A program made the position numbers and the translations under genes. A stretch of 64,000 nucleotides of DNA from positions 37,144,642-37,208,641 of the forward strand of contig ML677335.1 in assembly GCA_007922305.1 (NCBI GenBank), read 5' to 3'. The DNA comes from Dermatemys mawii. Lineage: Eukaryota; Chordata; Testudines; Dermatemydidae. Every line of letters begins with the position of its first letter. Position 1 is the stretch's first letter. Of this stretch, positions 11,801 through 24,515 are shown piece after piece. The notes under the pieces were generated by a model. The model ran no database searches. It was not told the DNA's origin and worked only from the letters and a program-made list of their open reading frames with translations.

Positions 11801-13862
11801 AGCTCCCCTTAATTCCCTGACAGAGCCAGCTACAGAAAGACAGATGAGGATTCTTCCTTATCCCTCTCTCTACAAATAGCATCAGCTTCTCTTCTCCTTA
11901 CCCTCCTTTTGCTCCACTCATCTAGAATTGTTTTGGTTTTTTTAGTTCTAATCACAATCATGACTTCAATATGCAAGCATATCCCGGGGGCTGAAGAATG
12001 GACACAGTTATTGCTCTATAGGCCACCAATTCCTCCCAGACAGTCATTCATCCCTTGGAAATGCCCCCACATTGATAGTTACTGCCTAAATATGACACAT
12101 CTAAAATGGAACAAACACATTGAATTATGCAAATAATTTATAGGGTTTTTTTGATTGTCAGTACAGCATAACTCAATCCTGTCAAAATCGGCATTGTGTA
12201 CAGGCCACATTTAATAACCTGTGAAATAGAAAGTAAAGCCCAGGTACAGAAGCAAAATTAATATCATGGAACAATAAAAGATATTTGTCTGGAAATTTAA
12301 ATACAGGCGACCTCTATCAACACTCAGAGACTACAGTATAACAGGCATTCTCCCAAAGGTTATGCTTCTGGTCATTCAAGCTTATTAATATGATTCTAAA
12401 GAGTTATGACTATATTGAGTTTAGTAATTGAAAATAAAACCATGAAGAGGGATAGGGATTTAGTAGTAATTCTTTCCCGTGGGTTGCAATCTTCTTAGAG
12501 CTCTGATCTGAGATTATAACCTTACCTCATTCTCCAGACAATATATACTTCTTCAAATGGTCCCACAATCCAAGTCAGCATTTGCATTGACAGAGTAGCA
12601 AGTCCATGCAGGGGCCAATTTTATAACTACATCATGGATTAGCCAAAAACGGGACTACAACAACCCTACAATAAGTCTCCACATTCTCGTCAGTTGTTGG
12701 ACCACCATATGGAAGGTGTAGGGCCTGAAGATTATATATTTAGTCCTCAAGCCTCAACAATGGACCCTGGATATACTTTTCCCTCCCAAGGAAGATTGGT
12801 TGTGAAAATAAAGCAGGAGAGGAAGAGTAAGGAGTGCTGGTGGTGGTTATCTCACTCCTAATATGACAGTCACATAGGAAGACTTTCCATTCCTGTGTGT
12901 GAATGAGATGGAGGCTGAGAGAATTTATTTGTTAGCAGCTTGAGGAGTCCACACAGCCACCACACCTATTGCAAAACTGAGTATTTCTAGGTATAAATTA
13001 TCATTTGCTTGGCAGATAATCCTACGTAAACTGATCCGACTCTTTCCTTGAAAGCAATTCCAGAGCAGAATGTGACAAATGCCCCTCTCTTCTTGGACAG
13101 AGTTTCTCTCATTCTCACATAGTGTGGCTCTGGTTGTGCTGGAAAGGCTGCATACAACCATTTAAGGTAGAACTTAAGCCCCTCAGGTGACAGCCAGCAA
13201 GGCAGTTTTCAATACATTATCCCTGGGGATTAACTAATGCCACCTTTTGAGAAGACAACCAGTGAGCCCAGGAGCTTCCTTAAGAAGCAACCATTTGACT
13301 TTAGTGACTTCACTAATTATAATTGCATCTTGACTCTCCACTTCTGGGGAAAGCTATCAAAATCACAAGAAGATAAAGGTATGGTTTAAGAACCAAGAGA
13401 AACAGAAATAATGAATACTTGCAATTCCAGATTCATCTGATTTTACAGATCCCTGTCAGTCTGGTTTTCAGCCTGGGTACAGAAATTACCTCAGACAACG
13501 ATTTATTCTGGCAATTGACATTTATTAGCTCTATCAGTAACCTTTGATACCACCTGCCATAGGATGTGTTATTCCGCCTGCAGAGTCTTACTCTAGACAG
13601 GGTAACAATAATTCCTCTATTTCCAAGATATCTCAGAGGTTAGTGTTGCTTGATTTCTCACCTTCCAGAAGATCTTCTCTTGTGGATTCTTGCAGAATTC
13701 CATGCTGCTACCCCTTTTTCTTTGGAGTTAAGGAGTCAGCCTCCATAAAAGGTGGACAAGAAAAAATACTTGTGTCAGCTGTACTTTAAGCAGAGGGAAT
13801 GATCTTGGAAGTGATTGAATAAGAAAAGATGAGAAGTAGAAGATAGGAGAAAAAATAAGAGA
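8851..13862. other. 5-kb interval of unique AT-rich DNA, no gene seen
   Basis: No repeat that I recognise and no coding frame with family resemblance. A (TTTG)n-like run lies at about 9990-10015. Stretches such as 9380-9530 and 10210-10560 have normal complexity and no repeat look. They could hold conserved noncoding elements, but one sequence alone cannot show this. Confidence 0.4.
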
Positions 13863-13967
13863 GGCCCAATCCTGCAAACATTTACGTACATCCATAAGTT
13901 TACTCACCAGAGTACCAGCACCAGTGGGGGACTACTAGTGAGCTGAAGAGTTTGCAGGATTGAGGCA
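13863..13967. repeat. Foldback repeat, 'cctgcaaaca' type
   Basis: Left arm 'ggcccaatcctgcaaacatt' and right arm 'agagtttgcaggattgaggc' are near reverse complements about 65 bases apart, enclosing 'tactcaccagagtacc'. Same family as 5166-5260 and 43345-43437. A hairpin could form in DNA or RNA. Confidence 0.65.
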
Positions 13968-15461
13968 TAAGCTAATATCAATAAAAAACATGCAAGAAAC
14001 TTGCTAAACAGAAACCATTACAGGTCAAACACACAAAATGCTAGTTATGTCAATCTCAGACAGCCTGACACAGCCTCCACTGACTTCAATGGGAGATGGG
14101 TTCTGGTGATAATCTCCATAAGTGGACAATTATTACACATTCATACAGGATTAATTAGTAAGAAAATAAACAGGGACCATGAAATTCTACTCCAAATCTT
14201 CATTTCCTTAGAGCAGCAAAAGGATTCAAAAAGAGGGGGGAAATTCTTTAATACATAATTTAATTCTATATTGGTTCTGATGCTGCATTCATCACCACAC
14301 TACTTGATCATCTTCCAGTAGTACATTAAGCAATAAGACTAACATCGGTCACGTGTTAAAGCCTCGGTGCTGCTCATTTCTAACCTTGTGAATTGTTAGA
14401 ATTTGAATTTGGATCTGAATAAACCAATCTTCAAAATTAATTAGTTCTCATTGAGCATCAGAAAGTCCTGATCTCCAAGTCCTAAATAGTTCATTCGTAG
14501 CACCTAGCATGAGATAGCTGCAGTAAAAGCAGGGGGTGGAAGAGCATCCTGTAGGATTTATAGTCGGAGAGCCACAAATTCTGACACAAATATAGCACTC
14601 CTATCCGGAAAAGCATTTATTTAATTCTACTACATACATATATATTGCATCTAATAGTGGGTACTGTAAAAGTATAAATTAATCAAAGGTAAGAATTCAA
14701 CCCCAGTTAATTAAAATCCCTGGGTCCATGAAAACCACACTATTTAATGAAGTACAGAGTTCACAACGAAATAATAGTTTAATAAATGAATAAAACCCAG
14801 AACAGGTCAGTGCCAGATTATTTTATTAGACACTGTGCATATTAAGGACACCCCATAACTCCAGGTTATGAATTGGAGGTTAATGAACAATCAAGCTCTG
14901 AAAATGTATATATTTTTAAAACTACAGGAACTCAAACTGCCTGTGAAAATGCACCCACGTGGCAGCAAGCAACAAAGTTCATATTGCGATTCACAGCCCA
15001 TGGCCTCATTACCTGCAATATGTATTTTTAAACATACATGTGCACTACACACAAACACACCAAAAATTACCATACGAAAATAAGTAAATTGCATTTTAAT
15101 CATACAAATTAGATAATGGTACAGAAGATCATCCTTTAACATGGTATTACAATACCTAATAGATAAATTTTACTATATTATTTTATGATGTCTCAAATAG
15201 AAAATGATACACTAATTTTTTCAAAGATGTCAGTATTACTTTTTTTATACTTTCTAAATGAATAGCTATAAAAAAATTGAATTAATGTCTTCTCCAGAGA
15301 GTGTCTGAAAAAATAAAACAATTCTAATAAATCTAAAAAAGTTACATTTGTGTACTTGTATTACTTGCATGGAGATCATTAATAACTGCATCAAGATCAT
15401 AGTTCAAATCTAAGACATTACTGTAATCAAGGGGAAATTACTTTATCGTAATTACTTCATC
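13968..15461. other. Unique DNA, no gene seen
   Basis: AT-rich with no recognised repeat or exon. The short open frames on both strands near 14868-15142 overlap one another and look like noise. Confidence 0.4.
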
Positions 15462-15719
15462 TTAATGGTTCAGTAATAACCATTTTGGGTAGGGGAGCAA
15501 AATTATTGGTCGTAATGGCTCCATCACAAAGGCTTTCAGGACTCCTTGTATCCCATAATTATCTGGTTGGGGAAATTTCTGTGTCCTTGGATAATGGAAA
15601 ACTTTCAGAGCATCTGTGGGATGCTGTGGGAGTCCATCATTAGGCGGAACTCGCTCATAGACCCCCCCAAATAATTGTGGCTCCTGATTTTCCAGCACCA
15701 TACACTTGCATTGTCTCAC
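15462..15719 (-). CDS. Unidentified 85-codon open frame, doubtful
   Basis: An 85-codon frame from ATG to TAA with a proline- and aromatic-rich composition (for example ERVPPNDGLPQHPTD and PRTQKFPQPDNYGIQ) unlike the lysine/isoleucine-rich chance frames nearby. I recognise no domain. There is no signal peptide, membrane segment or neighbouring exon. It could be a processed pseudogene, a transposon remnant or chance. Confidence 0.15.
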   Translation of the reverse strand: MRQCKCMVLENQEPQLFGGVYERVPPNDGLPQHPTDALKVFHYPRTQKFPQPDNYGIQGVLKAFVMEPLRPIILLPYPKWLLLNH

Positions 15720-17929
15720 AAATGCTATCTATGTTTGAAAAGCCTACAACTATGGCTTTAATTAGTGGAAGCTATCTACTTTTAGCCCTTTAACATCATA
15801 AAATCAACCTAACTTCACATTTTAAAATGTTAGTTAAAATTCAGAAAAGGACCCGAAATTACTCCCTACTATGCAATTCTTTAAATTTTGACTTCAGTGG
15901 CTTTTTGAATGTTGAGTGGTTCCCAAAGGATCTATAAGTCCTTTCAATGAGAAAATCCTAGTGAGATATCCTGGGCCCATGGGTAGTTTAGCTATGGACC
16001 TCAGTGGGGTTAGAATTTCATCCTTACTAAATTCTACTTACCCATTTTTTCACAGGAGAGAGAAATATCATGAGTTATTTCATAGTAATTTAATAACATT
16101 GTTGGTGATTAAACAGGTTTTGAATGACAATTTTGCAGTGCTAGGTTAACTTGTACATACATCTTTTGTATCCATTAGCATTTGTATAAAGATGCAACGT
16201 CTGCATCCAGTTCCAGACTTTCTCAAAGCCCAAAGGTATTCAGATACTTGGTTCAGAATCATTTCTAGTGTCAACACTAGTGGGAGTGCACGTTTACCTA
16301 GATCTAATTATACACAGGAATATTGTGAATATTTGTGTTCAGATAAATATATTAAAAGCGGAGAATTAAGAAAATATAAACATGAAGCAGAGCATTCAGA
16401 AACCCAGGTTGTCTTGTGGTTTGAAAAGTATTAAAACAGCAGATTAATGATGTAGCAGGTATTGAGATAACGACATATCTGCTCTATACCCTTTGAGTCA
16501 CCAGTGGAAATCACTCACACTAGTGTTCTGCCTTATTCAATCTCTGTCCTGTGCTGTATATTTATATATTTAATACCAGAACAACAAGCCAAAACAAAAC
16601 AAAACCCAGCTCCACATCAAAAATGTTCATTTATCTTTAGACATGTTGATTCTTGTAAAATTTTAATTTACAGAAGCAGCAGTTTGGGGGTTTGGGAGAG
16701 CAAAAATTTGACCATTGTTCCTGCATGGCACAGGGTTAGAGCTTCTCTCTGGAATTGCCTCTCTCCAGTGTACTTTTATAATCTGGTTTCAAATGAGTTT
16801 TGGAACACTCCTTTGAGTAAGTGAACTACAATGCAAGATGAACCAACCAGCCACATTTAAGGGACATACACTTGATTGCATGTGACCATCTAAGCTAATA
16901 AAATGCTGTAAATTATTCTAGATTTTTCTTATATACTCAAAAGATACTAACATCTGTTGACGTCATTGTCAAGAAACTGGAATTGCCAGACGCAAATGCT
17001 CAGCCACCACAAATCATGTCCCGGAAAACTCTCACAAATATTTATATTAATACATTTGGGGTTCCTTTTATTTGTGTTTTGGTGGCTGAGCCTTTAGGGT
17101 TCACATTTTCAAGCTTTTCTGTACAACCCAGAATACCAGAAACTTGCTTTTTCTTTTAAAAGAAAGCAGAGATTCCCAGGTAATGACCTGATTCCAGCAG
17201 CTGAGTGCACCAACCTGCCTCTCTTCAGTGACTAGCTGTCAATGAGCCCTTTTTTATACACACAACCTGTTAAAGATGTACAGATATATACTTTATAGCA
17301 CACTGTGAATTAATATAAAAGCATATTATTGACTCCTTTTTACTTCGTCTGATTGTGTGCTATTTGGGCATATTTGTTAAAAGAATGGCTCCTTCAATGT
17401 AGAAAGAAATTGCTAACATCTTTCTCTAGTCCATAAACTAAAGCTTTGCTATTTTTCAGACTAGCTCCCTGCAGTGAAATGACATACAGATGACAACATT
17501 CAATTACATGCAGAATTAATGTACCATGAAAGCACAGTCTTACAGAGAAGGCTGAGTGAAATCGAACAGTAGCATTGCCGGGTATTTTCACCATATTTTA
17601 GTGCAAATGATCTCTCAGTTTTCCTTCCAGGGAACAGTCCAGGTTGGGTGGCAGCTGACAAGCAGCGGCCTCTCACAAAACAAGCCACTGTCTTGAAATC
17701 TTGAATATAAGAATTAGAGCTGGATGAATAATATTCACTAATTGATTGGATAAATGACTTCTGAATAAATTCTCATTACTCAACCAGTTCTTTGGATTGC
17801 TCAGTAATATTCACATTCATTATTTGTGAAATCTTTCCCTCAAACATCAAATGCATTTTTGTGAACAACATTTTACATGATCTGACCTGCTCTACTAATA
17901 ATTTAGCACCTGTTCACACATAAATATGA
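15720..17929. other. Unique DNA, no gene seen
   Basis: No recognisable repeat or gene. A short (CAAAA)n-like run lies near 16590-16606. The 106-codon frame at 16504-16824 resembles nothing known. Confidence 0.4.
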
Positions 17930-18015
17930 AGATTTTCAAATGTGACTAATGATTCTAGATGCCTCAGCTTTATGATAGACCACCCAATATGGATGTTCTC
18001 AGGAAGTTAGTGCAC
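17930..18015. repeat. Small repeat, 'gattttcaaatgtgact' type
   Basis: 'gattttcaaatgtgactaat' followed by 'gatgcctcagctt' and 'ccacccaatatgg' resembles one arm of a reptile palindromic repeat with 'aaaatcttggcc' ends. The partner arm is not clear. Confidence 0.35.
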
Positions 18016-18084
18016 CCATAACCATCACTTACAAATTTGTGGCCACACAGGAGATCACAACTGTCACAATGATGCATGCTAAAG

Positions 18085-18165
18085 CAAATCAAAATTTCAC
18101 TAAGGCACAAGGGATCAAACTCAGTTCTCCTTGCTTCAAAAGCACAAACCTTACCCCTGGAGCTG
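18085..18165 (-). mobile_element. Possible tRNA-derived SINE head
   Basis: On the minus strand, 'agctccaggggtaagg' resembles a pol III A box and 'gagtttgatccc' resembles a B box (GTTCGATCC type). They are spaced about as in a tRNA. No cloverleaf with intact acceptor pairing is visible, so this is not a functional tRNA gene. It could be the head of an old SINE. Confidence 0.3.
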
Positions 18166-18239
18166 AGAGAGAAGCTGTTAATTAGCAATACAAAGTGTAT
18201 AACAGCCCGTTTTACCAATTCTGATTCCGTCCAATAGAG

Positions 18240-18714
18240 AACTCTGCCTACGTCATGACATTATTCCTACTGCACACACCTTTCTCAAGTTTCTCCTCTT
18301 CATCAGGCAAAGTGATTGAGGTCCTGGGGAACTCTGGGAATGTACACTTCCATCCACCCTGCATTTTTCTCACCTTCCCTCTCCCCTGCCTTGGGCCCTT
18401 TGGGAACTGATCCTGACTCTGTTTCCTTCCACAGAACATTTAGATACAATAGCTTTAATTTAGGAGGAAAAAATACTCTAAACATTCTTACTTAAGTCTG
18501 CTTGACACCATATATCATTTTGTCCCCTAGGGTAAAAGGAAATTAGTGTTATCAGTGGGGAGCATAGCAGACGTAATATTAAAGAGCTCTGGTGAAGTCT
18601 TTCAAGCAAGAGCTTGTTCCTCTCACAAAAATTACAATGAGGAAATGTAATCTGAAATCCAGTGTGGTGAATCGGAGGCTGACAGGTTAAAATAATTGAA
18701 ACGGAGCTCAAGTT
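18240..18714. other. Unique DNA
   Basis: No recognised repeat or gene. Overlapping short minus-strand frames are taken as noise. Confidence 0.4.
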
Positions 18715-18959
18715 TTGTTGTTAATTGCATGCTGCAATGAGACATCCCATTTTGATGCTTTGCATCGAATCAGTGACGAGATACCTAATATTTACTATCA
18801 ATCAACATTGCGAGTATTTAATAAAAAGTCTTCATAATAAAAAGGTTGATGAGTTGAAATGGATTATTTGCATTAACCATTTCCTCTTCATATAGCAAAA
18901 ACACAATGCCATTAAAAGCACCTGACAGCCTTTAATCTTTTAAAAGTTTTCTTTTCCCC
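18715..18959. promoter_or_regulatory. Candidate conserved noncoding element, speculative
   Basis: Low-repeat AT-rich block rich in homeodomain-like sites (several TAAT/ATTA cores) with a perfect octamer ATTTGCAT at about 18866-18873. It is followed within 10 bases by a MITE insertion. Only composition and motif content support this. Conservation cannot be judged from one sequence. Confidence 0.2.
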
Positions 18960-18967
18960 TCAAGCAA

Positions 18968-19234
18968 CAGGGCCAACCCACAACATTTTGGCACCTGAGG
19001 CAGGGAGCTCAAATGATGCCTCCATGCCCCCTCGCTTAGGCCAAAACTTGAAAAGTCTCTTGTGCCCTTCTTCCTCCAGCACAGCACTCCACCATCTCTG
19101 TGCATCTAGAGCAGAGAGAATACATATACACCAGCAGGAGACACAATTTTCTACACTCTGTGTCTTAGTGGCATCCCCCACGGTCTGACACCTGAGACAG
19201 CCACCACATTTCGCCTCATGGTAAGCCAGTCTTG
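18968..19234. mobile_element. hAT-type MITE with perfect 8-bp target duplication
   Basis: The element begins 'cagggccaaccc' and ends 'gtaagccagtcttg'. The complement of the end starts 'caagactggcttac', giving short inverted termini of the CAGGGC...type. It is flanked on both sides by an identical 8-mer, tcaagcaa (18960-18967 and 19235-19242), the length expected of hAT transposition. The interior 'ttttggcacctgaggcaggg' and 'cctcatgg' is typical of a turtle hAT MITE. The 105-codon minus-strand frame across it (18960-19277) is a shadow. Confidence 0.85.
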
Positions 19235-19242
19235 TCAAGCAA

Positions 19243-21774
19243 TTAACTACTTCAGCATAAGAAAAATGCAGACCCAAAAAGTTTAAAAGAAAAATGGTCT
19301 TTTCTTTAATGTTTTGCTTAGGTAAGACAGAGAAGTTTGGGCTAGAAGATTATTAAGTATGTTTTTCAGCTGGGGGTTCCTGTAAGGGAATACAGAAACG
19401 AAGAAAGACTTCCCTCACGAAAAGCTGAAATACGGAATTTTCTTCAATCAAGTTTACTTTTAGTTCATTTAAGTAAAACTAGTGGACAGGAAAGCTAAAT
19501 TCCTGTAAAAGCAATTTGGCAAACAGGGTTAGCCCAGGGTTACAGATCTGGTAGAGGGGAAAATGAAAGAACTAATTGATTGTTGTCTGATTATATATTT
19601 TCAGACTTAAAATCTAGCTATAAGTTGATGTTTGCATCTAGACAGGAAATGTGTTATACAAATGGTTGTATACCAGCAGTACATGTCCATTAAACCATGT
19701 AGGGACTTTCTGAGGAAATGGAGAGTTATGGGAAGTCTTCAAAGAAGTCAGGTCCAGTTGTTAGCTTGGAAGTTACAATCAGCTACCACTAATTTCTGAA
19801 ATAAGAGCAGACTGTCCACCATTGCTAAACACATAAATGGACTATCGCTGCTATTAGGTATAATCATTAGTGGTACAGACCTTTAATCTAGAAATTTAAG
19901 TTTTGCCACACATTCTCTATATCACAGCTGATATTGGAAAGAAACAACAAATAGCTGATGTCATAACTCTAATCTGAATAGTGGAATTTAGCTCAGTCAC
20001 CAGCATTCCCCTTCAGGTCACAACCTATTCTCTCCTTTTGTTACCATTAAAATAGGCCCAGAGCGATACCTGCCCATCTCCCAGTTGTGAGCATTCATCA
20101 TCCTGGATTAAACCACATTGTTTAAAGCCAGGATATGAAGCAGACCAAGGTACAACATTCATCTTTAAATGGAAGGCAAGAAAGACAGAGCAGCAAGTGA
20201 GCCCCCCAATTTATTACTAAGGGGAAAGGAGACAGATAAAGGTCTGTCCTAAAGGACTGGTCACAAATGGCCAAAATACCAGCACTGGTGCACGTGCCAT
20301 TAGACAGGATTAACTATGCAAGAAGGTAGCCAGTTTGTATTGTAATTGAAATGTTTGTCTAAGGTATTTAGATAGCAGAGAATTTCAAGTTATTGCCATC
20401 AGATTTTACCCCACCTTTGGCAAGAAAATGGAAAACTCTGAAGGATTTTCATAGATTTTAATCCAAAGATTGATACTGTCTTTGGCTACAGTCTAGCGAT
20501 GAAATGAGGATGGATTTTTTAAAGTAAATGTCTGGCATTAAAATGAAAATTAAGTGCCTAAATAGCCACTTTTATAATAAATATAATTACGTATCCCAGA
20601 GTGCCAACTTTCATACAAACTTTCTGGGACAAGCTCATCCCAGCAATTGCACCAATGAAGTAGAGTTACATCAGGGATGATTTGGTCCAATCCTTTGCTT
20701 AGTCTCTGAAGCCAGACATTTTATTTGTTTATTAAAAGGGATATTGTCAAGTAGTTTTGGACCAAAATTTAGCTTTGATTGGGGTGTGAGGAAATTTCGA
20801 ATACACAGATGTTCATGAAACTTTTCAATTAAAAGTTACCTGTGTGATGGAAGGCAAAACAAAAGAGCATGAGACTCAAAGTGAAAGTGAATACAAGAGA
20901 AAGTGAAACTGACAAGTCTAGTCACTGCTGGTGGAACTGGGGAAATAAAAAAAATTGATTTGGCAGCTGAACTGAAAAAAATATATTTGGGATCAACCTG
21001 AAACAGTTTTTTCTCACCAAATCGTAAAACCAAAAAGAGTTAGTTTCAGGTCTAATTAAACATTTCATTTTGCTATGGGTCAAAATGATTCATTCTGCCC
21101 AAAATTATGTGTTTTGTTTATTTTGGGGAGTTTTTTTTACCCATTACAGTTTTGGGTTGGAAGGTGTAGTTAAATCTTGCTAAATTTCAAAGCAAAATGT
21201 TGTTTCAAATGAAAAAACTTAAGTGTTTTGTTTAGAAAATGTCATACCGAAAAGTGTTAATTTTTATGGAAAAAATCCAAAACTATTCACCAAGTTTGAC
21301 CCAAAGTTAAGAACAGTTTCGGTTAATCTGCAGCTGCATTGTTCAATATATTGTCTTTTCATCAAAAAATTGTGCCTGTTTCTCACTGCTGGCCCAATGA
21401 TAGACAACAAATGATAAGCAATTGAAGTTGTTTTGATTTTTTGAAATCCTTCTCTCCTTTTCAGTACTGTGGGGTTTTAGTAACAAGTAACAGAGTTAAG
21501 GGAACATTTTAAATACATATTTTTAACTTTGGTGTCCTTTAATTTTATATAACATATCCCAAAACAGAATATTAGAAACTATCTTCTTATGCCAATTATA
21601 GCATATCAAATACAGGAAGATGGTTAAAATAATGAGCAGGGGAAAATGCAAGCATACCACACTTCACTTAACCCAGGGCAGCTGACTGTACAATTATCAT
21701 ACAATAGACTGATGGTAGTTTTACACAGTTAAATATGAGTGAGTTCTGCAGGATTCTGGGAAACCAGATGAGGC
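19243..21774. other. Unique AT-rich DNA, no gene seen
   Basis: No recognised repeat or exon in 2.5 kb. Confidence 0.4.
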
Positions 21775-21930
21775 ATGTCACTTGACCTTTATCCACTGCT
21801 TTCTTTTACCCAGCTATAAAAGCCTCTGTTGAAACTTACCTCACAGGTGTATTGTAAGGCTGTTTTAAATTAAGTGCTGGTTCTCTGATGGGACATGCTT
21901 TAGAACTGTAAAGTAAGTAAGCATCTATAT
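21775..21930 (+). mobile_element. MIR-type SINE, sense, 3' half
   Basis: 'catgtcacttgacctttatc' then 'acccagctataaaagcct' and 'aaacttacctcacaggtgta' with 'taaggctgtttta' and 'gtaaagtaagtaagcatc' follow MIR order with high divergence. Confidence 0.5.
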
Positions 21931-24024
21931 CACATACGTGATAGGCATAAGCCAAAACCCTAGATCTGAGAGCCCAAATGCTTTTGGGATGTTTAGATCT
22001 GTATCTCTGATCTCTGCCTAGTCTACTTTTTTAAGTCAACAGAGTCAAAAGATGTAACAAAACTCCCCTGCACAGCATTTCCAATTTGGCATCCTCTCTG
22101 AGCGATTTTAGTTTGTACAGCAGTTGGATAAACGTAGTGAAATCAGAGACACGGACCAGTTAATCAGACTCTCAGTTAAAGAGACACTGTCAGAGTTGTC
22201 TGCTAGCAGGTGGTAGTTGGGCCAGAACAAGCCCATCAACAGCTGCTTCTCGTTCTCCTTTCCATAGATGTGGGTGGGACCCATTTTATTTCCTCTCTGC
22301 ATTTTTCATTTCATCATTTTTTATAAGAGACGACACACAGCTGTGTCCTAAAAGCCATTGCTCATCTTTGATATCACTACTGGAAATTGTTACCTCCCAC
22401 ATCCCAGGGCAAGCCTAGCATTAACTCAAGCCTCACACTGCACTGATACCCCTCCTGTTAAAAAAAACCCTTGAGATTGTGAATTCAAACATATTTGTAT
22501 ATCAACTATCAATTTCTGAAGGGTGCATCCTTGTCTTGTATTGAAAGGGAAAGGTGGGAAGATGGGTGGAGAAAAGTCATGAGAGAAAGTATAACAAAGC
22601 ACGGCACTTACCTTGAAATACTTCTGTTTGTGTGTCCTATAGGGAATTCACTTTAGAGGGGGCTCCAGGTCATTTACTAATAAAATGATGTCTTCGTTGT
22701 TTATACTTAGAGGTTGGAAACAAGCAAAAACAGCTTTCCAAGCATTCCTCATCCTTGAAGCAGAGTATCGCCTACATCATGTCAGATATAAGGTCCACTG
22801 CCCCAGAGTACTGAGTGCCCCTCAACTCCCAATGAGCTAGGGTTTCAATCAGTGGGCCTTATTGGGCATCCAAGAGCAAATAGAGAGCCAGTGCCAATGG
22901 CTATCACACATGCTTCTTCTCAAATGCACTTGGCAAGAAGGTTGCAGTCCTTTTCTTTTGGATGTGGTCTTTGTCATGACTTAACCCATACTTTGTCACC
23001 TCATGGTTAAATTGTTGCTGAGCACTTGACTTGCGTTACATCCTTAAAGCAAGCACTCGCCACAGCTAATGTGCCGTGGTTTCAATGTTAAATAGGGCTT
23101 TATTTAGAGTGCACATTACCCCTGTGCTCTGTACATATTACTTTGGAAAAGGTCAAACAAAGGTTGTGTATATCTTTTAAGCGAAATGTAGGAAATTGTC
23201 CTTTAAAAGTAATATAAGAAGCTGAAAATAAGTTAGCTGAACCACAAAGAACAAAAAGGCTGATTAATAGTAGAATAGAAAGAACACACAGAACTTCTAA
23301 AGTCTGATCCTTCAAAGCCTAAGAGGTAAGTTCAGGTTCCATAATAACCTCTTGATAATTCCTACTGCAAATGTGAATGGAGCTGTGTAAATAGGAAAGG
23401 CAAGGGGGGAGGTGAAATGGATGTTTGTTCAGTAAGAAAGGGATGAGAAGGTAATCAGAAGATTTAAGTAAAATTGCTTCTTTCCATCACCCCACCTGCA
23501 CACTTTTTTAGTGTTACTGTAATAAACCCTTCCTACGTGCTGGGACTGTCTCTTAAGCCCTGTAATAATTACAACTCTTGCAAATTCAAAGGCCCCAGTT
23601 AAATGTTGGAGTGTAGACAGGACCTAACTGTGTTCCCATGACTAGGTTAGAGTCCTGTCCAGAGCAATGATATGTTTTAACAAGGTCCCATGGTCCCATT
23701 ACAGTTTTGGTACAGATTCAGGAGCAAACCATGCTCTGCAGAAAACAATGCAACAGGAGGCAAGGAAGATAAGCAATTGGACCTAGACTAGGAAGAAAGA
23801 TGATAGAGGAACAAACTCTCCCACTATATCTGGGAACTTGCTACAGCCTATTAATGTAGATCAAACAAACCTGATAAATTTACCTTGACTCTGCCTCTTC
23901 CACCAAAGTCTTGCTGAATAAGTTCATCACGACCTCTTCTATTTATGTACTTGGACATCCCTTTTCATCGCAGTACATGAGCGCTGCACAATCATTAAGG
24001 AAGTTTATCCCTGAACACCCTCCA
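21931..24024. other. Unique DNA with a MITE end remnant
   Basis: Mostly unrecognised sequence. At 23603-23630, 'gttggagtgtagacaggacc' looks like the right terminus of a 'gtctacact' MITE with no matching left end seen. Confidence 0.35.
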
Positions 24025-24515
24025 TGGCAGGGAAGTATTATCCTTATTTTACAGATGGGGACCTCAGGTACAGGATAGACCAAACCTAGGCCTACCCTGT
24101 GAACTAGGGATGTGATTCCCCTGCTCAGATACATACACTCACACTAGCTCTCATCAAATTAGCACAAGTATTAGTAGTTGCATAGCCGTGGTAGCTTGAG
24201 CAGCCGCAGCAGAGGCACAGCTTAGCTGTGCCAAGTACAAACGTGCCTGAAAGCGGTGAGTATATATTTGGCATGGCTAAGCCAAGCCTATGATGCTGCT
24301 GCCCGTGCTATCACAGCTAAACTGCTATTTCTGCTCACACTAGCTCCCATCCAGTATGCGTAAGCGAGCAGAGGAATCGCATCTCTAGCTCACAGTGTAG
24401 ATGTAGCCTTAGTGATTTGGCGAAGGTCCCGTTGAAAGATTGTGGCTGAACTGAAATTGAATACAGGTCTCTCAAATCCTAGTCCCTGACACTATGCATC
24501 AGACCATCCTGCAGT
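24025..24515 (-). mobile_element. MIR-type SINE, antisense, split by a MITE
   Basis: The left part, 'ttattttacagatggggacc' then 'tcaggtacaggata' (to about 24076), and the right part, from 24413 ('tgatttggcgaaggtccc', 'gtggctgaactgaaattg', 'ctcaaatcctagtccctgac'), together make one antisense MIR. The MITE at 24086-24412 separates them, so the MIR is older. Confidence 0.65.
24086..24412. mobile_element. MITE with ~45-bp inverted termini (family B-like)
   Basis: The left terminus 'ctaggcctac', then 'gtgaactagggatgtgattc' and 'cccctgctc', is mirrored by the right terminus, whose complement reads 'ctaaggctacatctacact', 'gtgagctagagatgcgattc', 'ctctgctc'. The inverted repeat is about 45 bp with gaps. 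The interior has 'cactagctct' and 'gctatcacagctaaactgct', shared with the copies at 35703-35968 and 62942-63199. No coding capacity. A target duplication could not be identified. Confidence 0.75.

Noticed and set aside
18960..19277. 105-codon minus-strand frame with several cysteines
   Set aside because: It is almost exactly coextensive with a MITE bounded by tcaagcaa duplications.
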